From Ephemerocybe angulata (taxonomy: Eukaryota; Basidiomycota; Agaricomycetes; Agaricales; Psathyrellaceae), in assembly GCA_013368325.1 (NCBI GenBank), contig JAACJK010000065.1:186001-250000 (forward strand): a DNA stretch of 64,000 bases, written 5' to 3'. Shown piece after piece: positions 47,481-59,239 of the stretch. The position numbers and the translations under genes were made by a program. The notes under the pieces are model-generated. The model worked only from the letters and a program-made list of their open reading frames with translations. It searched no databases and had not been told where the DNA came from. Positions within the stretch are counted from its first letter, which is position 1; every line of letters begins with the position of its first letter.

Positions 47481-48897
47481 GGGAAAACAAGCAGCAACGC
47501 CGAAATCTCGACTAAATTCGATTGTCGGTTGCAAGCAAACTGAACCAGTTCCCATGCCCGCGTGACGAGAATCGCCAACCCCCTGGTGCGGAAGACCCCT
47601 TCGCGCTGTTCGTGTGCGGAGAGAAATAAATGGACGGGCACTGACAGGAAACTCCAGCGCTGTTTGTGTTCTGTCCAAAAGAAAACGATTCTATGGATAA
47701 TTTCCTAGGAACAACCGATTGCCACGGCATGCTTGTAGAGGTATGCTATCCGCGCAAAGAGACTCTCCGTTGATAGAACACGTCGCAAGCCAAACTTCCA
47801 AGCCGAAAGCCGCCTGCCTCTGTCGCATGCAGAACCGAAGGTTCGGTAAGTTCAAAAGCGCCAGATACGTGAAGACCATCTGACTCGCTTTCTGACAGCG
47901 TGTCGAAGAAACTCCGAGTCTTCGGTGGTAACAACGACCTCATGACCGTCGCCAAGGAAGGCCAAGCAGGAACAGTGACGCCCCCGGGTAGAGCACGCAA
48001 TCATCGCGAACGATTGCGACATACTGAGCATTGGAGACGTCGAACTGGTGCATGAACCAGCGAACTAGAGCACAGTGAGCAGAGATGGTGAGCGTTGGGC
48101 CCAGAGTCCCGGGTTGGGTCGGCGACGACGGAGATACAAAACTTCGGGCTCCGAGTTGAGAGCGACGAGGACGACAAGGGAAGACGGAGGGGAGCGGGAG
48201 AAGGGGGAATCTCAGGTAATGGAGGCACCCAATTCTAAGCAATTCTAAGCCAGTATCAGTATCAGTGCCACCCTACTCATATGGTTCTGAGACGCACCTT
48301 TTGAACGTGATGGCAGAATTGCCTCAACCCTCCCCGAGGCCTCATACGTCTAAGAGTGCATGTCATGGTTGCAGATGGCCCAGAGCTGAAGAGGGGGGTT
48401 AAGACCAGGTCTACTGGTGAAGATGTCAGCCAGACAGCATTTCCGCCCGATGAAGGTCTCGAGAGAGCTGGCATAATTGCCTCAACCGACATTCTCGACG
48501 ATCCCCAGCCCTTCTCGAGGACGCCTGGGGGAAAGGGCCATCGATTCCGAGAATCAAGTGGGCTGAACTGAGAAGAAGTGGTGCTGGATGAGTTGGAAGG
48601 TCAAGAGGAAAACGGGAAAGGAGTATTGGCGCTTTATATAGGAGCGTCAAATCATGTTATGTAATCGCCGGCATTTGCCGAGCATGGGCAGTTGACGCCA
48701 AAATGCCTCACGCGCTCTCATTTCTGAGCCAGTACCTTCAAGAGGCTCCAGAAGCTACGATTCAATTCAACGATCATTTCCAGGTGAAGAATACAACTAT
48801 AGGTAGTCCCTGCGATCTTGAAAAAACAACGCGAATCTTTTAACCGAATCCCATTCAACACACAGTGCCCACAAATCACAGGAAGCCGCCCCGTAGA
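47481..48897. other. Intergenic region without a supported gene
   Basis: Several short frames on both strands, none with a domain or consistent splice sites. The minus frame at 47940-48242 contains a protein-like stretch (HQFDVSNAQYVAIVRDD) that could be a decayed exon. Confidence 0.45.
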
Positions 48898-49981
48898 CTA
48901 CACGGAGTCGCCCCACTGCAGAGTCAGGACGGATGTCAAGAAATTTCCAAACCAATTTACTTCTTGCACTTACTTTTATCATAGGGTATACCTTCACACC
49001 AGTCGCACTCTCTCCAGATTCGGGGAGCCCATCTAGGCCAACCTTCCCTTCCCCGACGTAGAATGTCTTCTGGAGCTGTGGGTCTCAGGTTAGTACACCA
49101 CTTATATTAAATTCGAGGCCAATGATTCCACATACTTCGAAACCGAAGTGCTCATACAAGCCCTTGTTCTTCTCCGTCAACGTTTCAAGGATGTGAATGC
49201 CTCCGGGCGCATGCGCAAATTGCTCACGCATAAGCAAGGACACAAATCCTCGGCCTTGGAACTCGGGGTCGGTCATTGCCATTGTAAGGTACCATGCCTT
49301 GGAGTCGACGTCGGATTTCTGGAAGCCTCTCTGCTTGAAGGAGTCGACGAGGATGTGGTGCACATTGTCCAGGTAATGCTCCGTCATGCGCTGTAACGCT
49401 GGTCAGTCTCATACAGAAATGGTTGAAGTGGAGGGAGACGCGCTTACAGTAATACCGCTGAGTCCCCATGCCTTGACCATGGGCAACGCACCATCCTTAG
49501 CCAGCTTGACAAGCTGGTAGTTTTCGATGCGCTTGTTGGGAGGAAGCCAATATGTAGCCGAAACAATCCTTTCGCTGCCGTCTGAGCCACGGTGAGAAAG
49601 GCAATATGTGCTGTACATGGTAGCATTGACACCCTTACCATCGAAAGGAAGGACTACGACTGTTACCCTTCCAGATCTAGAGGCAGTTGACTTCAAGACG
49701 AATACTATGAATGCTCGAAGGCCGCGCTCATCCTTGGGTGCAAGGACTGAGCCTTGTACCTAAGACGCATCAGGTGTGAAATATATTAGCGAGCTAGTCT
49801 AGGATCTTGGAGGATGGGAGTGATGTACCTCCTGTACATTCCCGATATAGAGCAGGATGGGATCTGCGACGAAAGCCCTAACTCCCATCTCAATGATTTG
49901 GGGGTAGTCATCCGATGTGGCGAGTCGCACATAAGGCTTCCGAGCCTTTTGTTCTTCCTGGTTGTCAGTGGTAGCCGCCAT
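48898..49981 (-). CDS. GNAT-family N-acetyltransferase, paralogue A
   Basis: Six exons: 49829-49981, 49639-49759, 49448-49581, 49136-49390, 48974-49075 and a terminal micro-exon 48898-48915; 783 nt, 260 aa. The acetyl-CoA-binding motif is MTDPEFQGRGFVSLLMRE (Q-x-x-G-x-G pattern), preceded by the strand WYLTMAM and followed by the C-terminal HFGFE strand typical of GNAT folds. The N-terminus (YVRLATSDDYPQIIEMGVRAF) is the usual first helix. Substrate unknown. Exon lengths after the first (121, 134, 255, 102, 18) equal those of paralogue B at 55862-56999, so the pair arose by duplication. The final micro-exon encodes WGDSV and has counterparts in B and C. TATATAA lies about 70 nt upstream of the start. 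Confidence 0.88.
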
Positions 49982-50048
49982 GGTGTTATCGTGCGGGTCA
50001 AGTGCAAGAAGGTTTAGCCAGTATATTGCAACTATGGTGTTCACAAGC

Positions 50049-50055
50049 TTATATA
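50049..50055 (-). promoter_or_regulatory. TATA box of GNAT gene A
   Basis: TATATAA on the minus strand, about 70 bases before the ATG at 49981. Confidence 0.5.
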
Positions 50056-50241
50056 CTCCTAGAACGTGAAGAACCATTGAATATTCCCTCTATCTTAGGT
50101 AGTAGAAGACAATACGTGTTCCGCAGGGACCTCATTTTGATCCAAAAATGCCCGCAGTCCTGTGGTGATGTCAGGACGGTCGAGGCATTATCACATATCA
50201 CCCGCTTTGCCGTCTAGTAATTACATGGGAGATAGTCATGT

Positions 50242-50928
50242 GTTTCAAGTGGATAATTCAGTTTGGGAACCCCCCTTCCCCGGGGAACCCCAGGGTTCCT
50301 CAATAAGTTATTGAGGAACCCTCTGCCGTCACCTCCGAAGATATCATGATGGCGGGAGATGGAGGCCCGAAATCTTGGGCGCGGCGGGGCGCTGATGTCC
50401 AGATGCGGAAAGGGCGCGCGGGAAACCACATTTACGCAAAGCTAGGAGGGCGTGCACTGGAGGACTTGCCTATCTGAGCCATATTAGATGTCTCACACCC
50501 TCCCTCCCTCATACCTCTCAGTATAAACCGCTCTTTTTTAGTGGTATACAGAAATAAGAGGCAATCTACATCTACTTAGATTAGATAATGAATCATGTTG
50601 GAGATTTACCACTCTGAGCATTATATCGTCGATGTGCATCTGTTGTCTGGGGCCAAGATGCATCTAGGTATGTCCTTGAAGGCTGAATATTTACATTTAC
50701 GGATTTACGGGCTTCAAACGCTGCTGAGGGTGAAATCCGTGCCATGGCCGACTCCGCATCAAGAGCGCCTTCCCGCCCATCAGGCGCTGACCATCACCGC
50801 CCCGGACCAGCCACGGCCGACTTAGTCAAGCGTTGCCAAACAAAAATCCATCAATTGTGCTAAAACTTGCATCAAACGGGGGTTTTAGGGGGAAGGGGGG
50901 TTCCCAAATTGAATTATCCGTTTCAAGT
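50242..50928. mobile_element. Mutator-like MITE with 9-bp target-site duplication
   Basis: The element spans 50251-50919 (669 bp). Its ends are 31-bp inverted repeats with one mismatch: left begins GGATAATTCAGTTTGGGAAC, the right end read on the other strand begins GGATAATTCAATTTGGGAAC. Both sides are flanked by the same 9 bp, GTTTCAAGT (50242-50250 and 50920-50928), a duplication length typical of Mutator/MULE transposons. Just inside the left end is a perfect 15-bp-arm palindrome (50292-50322). No transposase frame is present, so it is non-autonomous. It sits between GNAT gene A and the methyltransferase gene. No second copy is seen in the window. Confidence 0.85.
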
Positions 50929-51482
50929 CCTGTACTCATGAATCAAAGGTACTGACATTATTGGCGACGTGTGGGCGCATTTTTCTGCTAAGACAATGAT
51001 TTCGGGAGTCTATAGCTACATACAGAGTTAAGCGCCCACATCAGGTGGTCGTCGAAGCGCCCGCAGCATTCTGAACTCCCCAATCTAGCAGTAATCCACG
51101 TCATTTAACAGTATTCACATGCTACTCGAGACGCTTGGGCGGCTCAAGGAAGTATATGACGTCTTTCTCTGTATCTCTCACCCTGTCGACCTTCAATCCC
51201 CTTCGACTGCGGCTTTTTAGTTTACGTGGGATGCGCAACGAGTCCGGGTTGAAGAGTTTTCGTGTGAATGTGACAGATGAAGGGTTACTCCGTGTTGATC
51301 AAGAGGGTAAAAAGTCGTAAGAAGGTCAAGTTATCTGACAACTCTGAAGTTAAGCGCCCGCGCAACACCTTTGGGTAAACTTCACGTGGACCACCGATGG
51401 AACTCTTGAGGGCACAGCGCCAAAGCGTAAGTATAATACATAGATAATCAAATGACGTAGGACTTAGTACGAAGCGGTGAAG
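50929..51482. other. Intergenic region with two TAAGCGCCC motifs
   Basis: No gene. TAAGCGCCC occurs at 51029 and 51351, both in the context GTTAAGCGCCC and in the same orientation. Confidence 0.5.
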
Positions 51483-52730
51483 CTACATGCGTTCAGCGCT
51501 TGTAATATGAACGAAAGCCACAAGTCCCTCGACAGTCTGGATCTCTCGAATGAAGGAAGCAATCAGTACATCAACCTCCTCGTCAGACAATCCGTAGTCA
51601 AGGAACATCTGTCTGAAGCCTTGGGCCATCCGCTTGAGCGCAGTGCGGAAGGACGACCCTATTTCATCCATCTGCGCATTTTGACTCCACGTTCCTACTG
51701 GCACGTAAATTTGCCGAATGTTCGTATTCGTAAAGTAGTTGGAGGTGGTTATGTTGGCTGAAACCCTGGATCCGTCGATGTCGACGCCCAGCTCCGCCAA
51801 GATATGGTGTACGGTGTCGAAGAAATGAACTGTGGCTGGCGCGATATCTTCTATGTTTCCAGGGAATGAGATGTGGACCGCTAATTGATTGGACCATTCG
51901 ACGGAAAGAAACTGGCCCCCTGGACGAAGAAGGCGCGCCACTTCATGGAGAAGCACGTCATAATCCTTTACCTATACGGCGAACTCGTAAGTGGCGAAGC
52001 GGGGACATCGAAAGCTACATACCGCCATCAACACATCGCGAGCGTGAACAAGGTCAAAGTGCTCGTTGTCCCAACGTAAATCGGTGTTGACATCGAGCAG
52101 TTCAAACTGTACGTTGTCCGGAGGGTAACGAGTGGCGATGGGCACTGATCCATTCATTATCAATATTTTGCCGTCGTGGTGGAGATAGGCGACAAACCGA
52201 TGTCTACGCCCACAAACTGCGCATGAGGAGCGTGGACCGCCATGTCAAGCACCCTGTAAAGCAGCATTGCGATCAATATCGATATCGCATCCATGAACCT
52301 CGGGCTAAATGAAATAAATCTACTGACCATTTCCCATTTCCACAGCACAAATCAAGCACCCTGCGCGATCGAGTGGGGTCCGGAGTTAGGGCAGAATCCG
52401 TCGCGCCTTGGTAATCAACACCAAGAATGCGCTTCAGCATGATATGGTTCACAGTATACCGCTAAAATACGAAGGTCAATTAGAAAACAGCAATTCTTCG
52501 TGGTCTCGGTGACTGGGTTACTTCTTGCTCAGGGGTGTCCACGGGAAGACGATAGACAGAGTTCGGTTCAGACGGATAGAGACGACCGTTTCTTTCGGAG
52601 AAGTAAGCAGGGAAATCATCGTCTTGAAGTTCTTCGAGGGAAGAAGCAGTGTCTGAGAGCTCGACAGTCCGTGCGAAGGTACGCAACCTCTCAATTCCCC
52701 TGTCCTGGAACTGAGCGGCAATATCAACAT
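51483..52730 (-). CDS. Class I SAM-dependent methyltransferase (fungal LaeA/UMTA-like), start unresolved
   Basis: Exons 52522-52730, 52328-52461, 52198-52253, 52023-52144 and 51483-51971, phases all consistent. The N-terminal part (DDFPAYFSERNGRLYPSEPNSVYRLP as two adjoining stretches) is typical of fungal methyltransferases of this group. SAM motif I is VLDLCCGNGKW, followed by the acidic end of strand 2 (FVGVDI), FDLVHARDVLMAV and LLRPGGQFLSVEW. The substrate is unknown; relatives act on secondary metabolites or in regulation. The first exon is unclear: the acceptor before 52730 can join to upstream sequence in the last exon of the neighbouring gene, either from a short ATG-containing exon near 52780-52850 or as a fusion. 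About 330 residues are secure. Confidence 0.8.
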
Positions 52731-55585
52731 CTAGATGGGCACAGGCAACGGTTCATCAATTTTAAGCTTTCTTTCGCACCATACATGCTCATACTCACCA
52801 TCCGGGGCCTCACCCCATGTGGAAGGCACTTCAACCACCTGGCATGACATCGTCAGCCCTATCACTTCGTTGTAAATCTGTGTCTTCTGATTCGGTTCTG
52901 CGCAAATGGCTTGTTCAATGATGGTTCGCTTCGTGACCAGAAGCCCCTACCCTGTTTCGAACGTATTTTCGGGCTGAGGAAAGCACTCCTAACGTCGAGT
53001 TGAAAAAGCCCAACATCTCCTTCTTCGACACTTTTGAGAATACAGTTGATTGTATTTATCTCGGTGGGCCTTCCATTCGAAAAAAGAGCAGTCAAGGAGG
53101 TCAACCCTTGATGGCGAGTATGTCGGTGAACACTCACAGCTCGATGGTACCTATCGCTTCCCAGCGTCCTGGAGAAGCCGTGAAAAGTGCGAGTGACTTC
53201 CGCACTTCAGACTCTGGGATCCCAAGTACACAGAGCTCTATAAAAGTCTGCGACTCGATATCGATACCAACCGTTCGCTCAAAACTGATATCTGGATATA
53301 TAAAATCAGCCAAAATTATAGAGCGTGGCCGATGGCTATCCTATCAGTACACACCGGTCATAAGCAATCGACCTTTCCCCCAGTGTTTAGAGTAGACTTC
53401 AACTTCGTTTAGCTTGGTTGCCTCTCCACCACCAGCACTGATCTTGACGTCTTGACGGTTTGTCAGGACAAGCTTGTCGTGTCGATGCTCGGTGGGAAGG
53501 GTTTTGGGCATTAGAAATGCGACACCTAAATGAACGCATGAGCATGAGTGAAAAGGGAGTGCGAAAGTTGGTCATAGTCAAACTTACCTTGTCGATAGGA
53601 AACCTCGCGTGACCCTAACTTTTCGTCGGGAGAGAATTTCTGAAGGAGAAAGCGCCAATCATTATCATGGGCTAACGCAAATTCTGCTCCGGTCTGCAAT
53701 CCAGTTCACAAGGATGCACAAGTGAGTCTACACTTGTTGAAAAGGAACTCTGCACACGCACTTTATGTAGAATATAGTCTGTTATAACATCGCTAGGATG
53801 GCACGTCTTCGACCGAATGGCATGATCAGTCATCTTCGACATCCTGCCCACATGGAAGGTTAATGCTCACACTTTGACGGGTAATGTCCGGGAATGGTGT
53901 GACTTGTACTCCATCAACTGGACTGGGGCCCAAGCAGTGCTCGTTCTCCTCCAAGTTCGAGCCACTGCTCCCCCCGCTGTAATTGGCAAGGTGACCTGCG
54001 CCGGTATTCTGATCAGGCGGACCGGATTGAGGCAAGGTGCCAAAGGGAAAATTGGAGCCAGGTCCACCAAAACCAGAGCTACCACCTCCCCCCTTCGGGT
54101 TACCGGGGGGCGCCAAGTTTACTTCCCCACTTGGCAGGATATGACGCTTCATTCGAGCTCGGAAGGAAGCCGAGAAATCAAGCGTGTATCCCTGTAAGAA
54201 GAGACACTGGTCTTTGATGTGTTGACCTGAGCTCCCCACACGAGCCTCCGCTGTTCCTCTATGCGTCCATCGGTAAGAGTTCCCCGCTGAGAGACTTGAC
54301 TTTTCAACGGGAATCTTTGTCCTCCTTAACAGTTTAAGGCGATCGTTTGGAGCAACCATAGACTCCCTCCAAGCAGCTATTGCCCAATCAGAGGCCTTGA
54401 TACATCCAGTAACGAAGTGCAATGACTCGTTTGGCCCAAGCCTTCGCCTTGTGATCGTATATCTGTAGAGGAGTTCGGCATTGGAGCATATGTGGTCGTG
54501 AAGGCCCCCTAAGTCGAGAACCTCCAGTTGGTCAGCGGCTGAGGTGACAGCAAGGAGGGCGCCTTGAGATGATCCAGGGTGTACCTGAAATTCAAAACCC
54601 TCAATAAACCTAAACATAGGCCTCAGTGGAAAAGCAGTGGACTGATATTGGAAGACTTACTCGCCGTCACCGGAATCATTAACCTCTGCGCTCGCGCCTT
54701 GCGCCACGGTGTCGCCCCTTCGAAAATCGTTTTCAGAGATCTTAATATCATCGTCCGGCGTGGTGTATATTCTCTGATAGATATCCTTCGCCATGCTCCG
54801 TATTGCTTCGTCATCTTCCCAAAGGTTGAACACCTTGCTGAACCCTCGTTCTGCATCGTACGTCCCAACATCGCCTGGAATGACGCCTCCCCATCCGGCG
54901 GTACTCTCCGAGTCTGATATCGAGGGAAATACCCGACGACGGGACGATACTGAATTGTGAGTGCACGGCTTCCAGCATGCCAACCCTCTTCCAGAGCCCA
55001 ACATGCTATAGACGTAGATTTGGGGTGTGGTGAGCCCTTCCAAAGGTCGTGGGTCTAACTCAGAAGTGTAGCGCTGAGAAGGCATAGGGTTATGCTGTGT
55101 TCCCAAATGAAAGTAGGTAGGGTACGTACAGCTTTGAAGTCCTCATTCTCTGTGGCATCGTCAACTTCGCTTGGAGCGCGGGGATTTGAGCGGACACTTT
55201 CTGAAGTATTGAGCTCTCTCTGTGCGTCTCTGGCCGGCCCACTCGTCATCGCGTTCTTGGAGGTGCCAGGCGAAGCGGCGCTGGCCAGATCGTGATCCAG
55301 ATCCAAAACCTTCAGGCTGGGAATGGATTTGACGCTAGGTGACCCTGCTTTGAGTTCATGCCTGGACCTTGGCTCATCGGTGGGCCCGGTGTGGTCTGAG
55401 AAAAGGCCCAAGAGGGACCGAATTTCCTCAAACAGGCTACGACTAGATATTTCTGGAGGAGATGCAATTGTGAGGTTGATAGTGGGACCGTGGATGTCAC
55501 GCCCCGCAGACTTGTATTCAAGGTTGTCGACGTCAACATTCCGCGCTCCGGGCAAAATCATGGGCCCAGGTTGGGCAAGAGCCAT
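52731..55585 (-). CDS. Large Agaricomycete orphan protein (disordered middle, conserved HDxDW-type C-terminal domain)
   Basis: Best model: exons 55130-55585, 54661-55073, 53871-54609, 53762-53806, 53588-53693, 53355-53525, 53138-53291, 52951-53069 and 52731-52897; 2370 nt, 789 aa. The N-terminus (ARNVDVDNLEYKSAGRDIHG) is a signature I associate with uncharacterised Agaricomycete proteins. The middle has a structured part (QLEVLDLGGLHDHICSNAELLYRYTI) and a Gly/Pro/Asn-rich disordered stretch (SSGFGGPGSNFPFG). The C-terminal domain begins HPSDVITDYILHK … ALAHDNDWRFLLQKF and ends CERKLKIDEPLPVPI. No known catalytic motif. The junction 53807-53870 is the weakest: without it two frames overlap by 17 nt, and the locus could be split into 550-aa and 265-aa genes. 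Its TAG stop coincides with a splice acceptor of the methyltransferase. Confidence 0.6.
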
Positions 55586-55861
55586 GCTGCGTGGTCCCAC
55601 AACCGGCTTGGTCAGCGTGGTGAGAGGAACAAGTAGAGTAGTCGGAACAAAGATGCTGTTAACGCAAGGAACGACATCGGGCGCTTATCGTCCTTGGTGC
55701 AGTGCGGCGTTATCCGGCTATTGCCGAAGTTCTCACGGTAGCCTCCGCAGGTTGACGTTGGGTTGACGTTCAAGAACTTTGAGAAACAACACACTCTGGG
55801 CAGTAAGTTGCAAGAAAGTTTATCTATATCGTAGCGTTGAAGTTAAGCAAGCACTAGATAA

Positions 55862-56999
55862 TCAAGTGGAGTACCCCCACTGTAAAAGTCCGATTCCCGT
55901 CAGCGCACTTCAGAGCCAGAGTAGTACCATTCGACACCCACCTTGACCATAGGGTAAGCTTTTGCCCCGGTCGCAGCCTCCTCAGATGCAGGCAATCCGT
56001 CCATCCCGACCTTCCCTTTACCAACATAGAACGTCTCTTGGACCTACAGAGCTAGGATAGCACACATGTTGGAGGAACAAAATGATGAAAGTATCCGACG
56101 CACTTCAAAGCCGAAGTGAGTATACTGATTTTTCGCCTTCTCAGTTGTCGTCTCGAGGATATAATTCTGTCCGGGGGCATGTGCAAACTGATCTCTCATG
56201 AGCATAGGTAGGTAACCTCTCCCTTGGAAATCTGGATCCGTCATAGCCAGGAGAAGGTACCACGCCTTCGTGTCTACATCCTTCTTTTCAAAGCCGCGGC
56301 TCTTGAAAGACTTCGCGAGTATGTGGTGTACCTTGTCCAGATACTGATCGCCCATGCGCTGAGGTTCGCTCCAGTTAGTTGACTTGTAGTTTGCAGTCAG
56401 CCTGTCACTGTGACTTGAATGTACTCACAGTAGTACCGCGAACTCCCCAAGCTGTGAGCAATGGAACCGCACCGTCATTTGCCAGCTTGAGGAATTGGTG
56501 CTTTTTGACGCGCTTGTTCGGGGGAAGCCAGCATGTACATGAGGCGATCTTCTCGCTGCCGTCTATTTCATAGACAGATGAAACTGTGAGCTGAGTGGGC
56601 CGGGACTTTCTTTCGGCGAGATTGACTTACCGGAGGAAGGGACCGCAACTACAATTATTCTTCCACCCCTAGAAGCCGTAGATCTCAAGCTAACTGATAT
56701 AAATGCTTGCAGTACGCGTTCTTCTTTCGGTTGTAGGACTTCGCCTTGTAGCTGGAATATGAGGTAAAAAGGAAATAATTTGTTAGTAGGCGGTATACGT
56801 ACAGATGGGAGAAATCCTTGGAAGTGGACAAACTTCATACCTGCTGTACATTTCCGACATAGAGGAGAACCGGATCGCGAACGAAAGCCCTCGCTCCCAT
56901 TGTGACCAGTTGGGGGAAATCTTCTGCTGTAGCAAGGCGTACATATGGCTTCTTTGTGGCATGCTCGTCGTTGGTACGATTAGAAGTGGGGATAGCCAT
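55862..56999 (-). CDS. GNAT-family N-acetyltransferase, paralogue B
   Basis: Six exons: 56841-56999, 56631-56751, 56429-56562, 56104-56358, 55942-56043 and 55862-55879; 789 nt, 262 aa. Motif A is MTDPDFQGRGYLPMLMRDQF; the N-terminus KKPYVRLATAEDFPQLV and the C-terminal strand THFGFE match paralogue A. Exons 2-6 have exactly the same lengths as in A, including the 18-nt last exon (WGYST), so intron positions are fully shared. An in-frame ATG further upstream would add 23 residues; I chose 56999 because it matches A and leaves TATATAA (57072-57078) about 75 nt before the start. Substrate unknown. Confidence 0.88.
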
Positions 57000-57071
57000 G
57001 GCCCTTGAGATGCTAGTGTGGGGGGTAGTATAAACCGTGTGTTTGTTAGCAGATCGTGAACTCGTCACGTA

Positions 57072-57078
57072 TTATATA
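57072..57078 (-). promoter_or_regulatory. TATA box of GNAT gene B
   Basis: TATATAA on the minus strand, about 75 bases before the ATG at 56999, the same spacing as in gene A. Confidence 0.5.
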
Positions 57079-58163
57079 GTCTGCAGATATTATCAATTTG
57101 TTTTAGCTAGTAGTAAAGGTTGGTACGTAGTACAGTGCGCAAGTCCTGTGAGCATCCGTTTAGCCGTCGCAGGTTCAAAGGCCAAGAAGATTTGAGAGAT
57201 GCTTGGCTTTTAGACAGTTTGGACTCAAACGACCCATTTTGAGAAACGAAACGAACGATAAATATAGAGAGGTGCCCCTCTCATCTCCACTGGATCTCAA
57301 AGTAAAGAACCTTCGGTTCAAATATCGCCCTATTCTGTTTCAACACGTCGAAGTGTTGCTTAGAGAATGATCTTTCATTGTCGAGAGCATCAGGACTCCA
57401 TTCTTTTTCATGCTGGGCGGCCGAGCTCTGCGGCTATTGCGCAGTATCTAGTGCCGTTTATCCTGCAAGCCATTTCAGGATGCGCGGTAGCTCTGACTAC
57501 TAAGAGATGACACAGCTACCATCCAATGGGCATACGAGGAGTTAAGCGCCCGTACTGCGGCAAATATCAAAGCACACCGCAGTATCACCGGAACCACCGA
57601 TATGGAGTCACATCGAGTTTGTATTCACATGGCGTACAAGGTGTTGAAATGCGTAGGTGGCAATTATGAAGGGCCCCGCTGGGCCCCGCCTCGTTATGTT
57701 GGCCTTAGAAATTCTTCAGCTGCCCCTGTACATCCTACGCACGACGATGCTTCTTCGTACGAACCCTCGAGCGCAATCGCATACTTTACGCAGCATCGAC
57801 CGCAGCAATAAGTATGTGTGCTGCTTACAGCTTCACATCTTGCCACAAAGTGCTCGATGCGGCACAGGGACAAGTCGCCTAACGGATTTCCATACCCTCC
57901 CCTCATCATCATATCATGGGAGGCAATGCTCGATAGGCTGAGGAAGGGGTGAGCTTGAAGATTCCAGGTAAACCTAAAGTCCTCAGCTCGTATCGATTCT
58001 CCCCATACAATTTGGCAGGGGTTGAACGCTCAGCAGCGACCCCAGGTGTACCTGCAGGGCCTGAGAACGCACGTACCGGTTCGCAAAATCATGTGTGCAC
58101 AACGAGAAAGGCCAAGCATAGGTGCTCAAGGGTGATAAAATCGATGAGGGCAATTGTATTCGA
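57079..58163. other. Intergenic region between GNAT genes B and C
   Basis: No supported gene. It contains TAAGCGCCC at 57543 (context GTTAAGCGCCCG) and a G/C palindrome GGGCCCCGCTGGGCCCC near 57670. Confidence 0.5.
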
Positions 58164-59131
58164 TTATGCAGTCTGATCCTTGGATGCCCACGAAGCGGGC
58201 CACTATGACAGATTGGCATCGGTATTTGGCAGGTAGAAGCGCATGGACAATGAGAGAGAGACTCACCCGAATCATAGGAGATACGGGCATCCCGGTCGCC
58301 TCTTCCCCTTGCTTCGGTAGCCCGTCCTCTCCCGCTACACCCTTGCCAAGCGTGAACGTACTGATAAGCTCGAACCCGAGATGCGCGTATTGGTCCTTAA
58401 CCTTCGGCGTCGTGGCTTCGATGGTGTAGATGCCTTCAGGGTTGAGGGCAAACATTTCGCGCACGAGCAGAGACATCAGACCCTTCCCCTGGTATGCCGG
58501 GTCTGTCATGGCGAGGTTAAGGTACCAGGTATCGTCCACCGACCGCTTCAACCCTCGCTTCTTGAACTCGGCCTGGAAAGAATGGTGGCACTTGTCGAGG
58601 TATTGTGTCGTGATACGCTGCATAGGTTCGCCGCTTCAGTGTATTTAGCTGGATAGGGAGTGTGACTCAGAACTCACGTCAATTCCTCTAATCCCCCAGG
58701 CCTTGATAAAGCCGATTGCCCCACATCGAAGTAAGCGCCCGACCTGGTATAACGCGATACGCTCGTTTGGTGGGACCCAGTAAGCCGCGCTGACAACCTT
58801 GTCGTTCGCTGCCGGGTCACAAATGACGGTAAACCGTGCCTTCATGTCAATACATGTCTTGAGGAGGAATGTCATGAATACGCGGAGGTTCTGGTCGTTC
58901 TCGGGCTTGAGGCCGGTGTCTGTGATCTGCATTGTGACGCCAGTTGGAACTGTCGTGTCAGCTGAGAGTGGGGAGAGACGTGCTCACCTCCATGACGTTC
59001 CCCCAGAACATGAAGACGGGGTCGAGCGCGAACGCTTTTGCGCCCACGTCGACTATGCCCTCGAAGTCCTCTGGTAGCTTGGCTTCGCGTAGATACAGCC
59101 CGTCCTCGCGCTTTTGTGTGCTGTTGGCCAT
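58164..59131 (-). CDS. GNAT-family N-acetyltransferase, paralogue C
   Basis: Four exons: 58988-59131, 58678-58926, 58267-58617 and 58164-58202; 783 nt, 260 aa. It is the most diverged of the three: motif A is MTDPAYQGKGLMSLLVRE and the C-terminal strand is AHLGFE. Compared with A and B it lacks two introns (A/B exons 2+3 are one exon, and A/B exons 4+5 are one exon), but the other positions are shared, as is a short last exon starting with Trp. The preserved family length of 260-262 aa supports the model. Substrate unknown; the clustered copies may have diverged in substrate. Confidence 0.85.
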
Positions 59132-59232
59132 TGTGATGACTTGAGAGTGCTGAAAAGATGGGTGGAGAGTGTCAAACGTTGCGACGCCCGTGAGCCAGAG
59201 GGGTGATGTTGGAGGTACGTTTTGAAGAGTCG

Positions 59233-59239
59233 ATTTATA
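59233..59239 (-). promoter_or_regulatory. TATA-like element of GNAT gene C
   Basis: TATAAAT on the minus strand, about 100 bases before the ATG at 59131. Confidence 0.4.

Noticed and set aside
52862..53137. Alternative end of the orphan gene reading through intron 52898-52950
   Set aside because: It ends in an atypical basic tail. Splicing that intron gives a longer, better-formed C-terminus in phase with downstream sequence.
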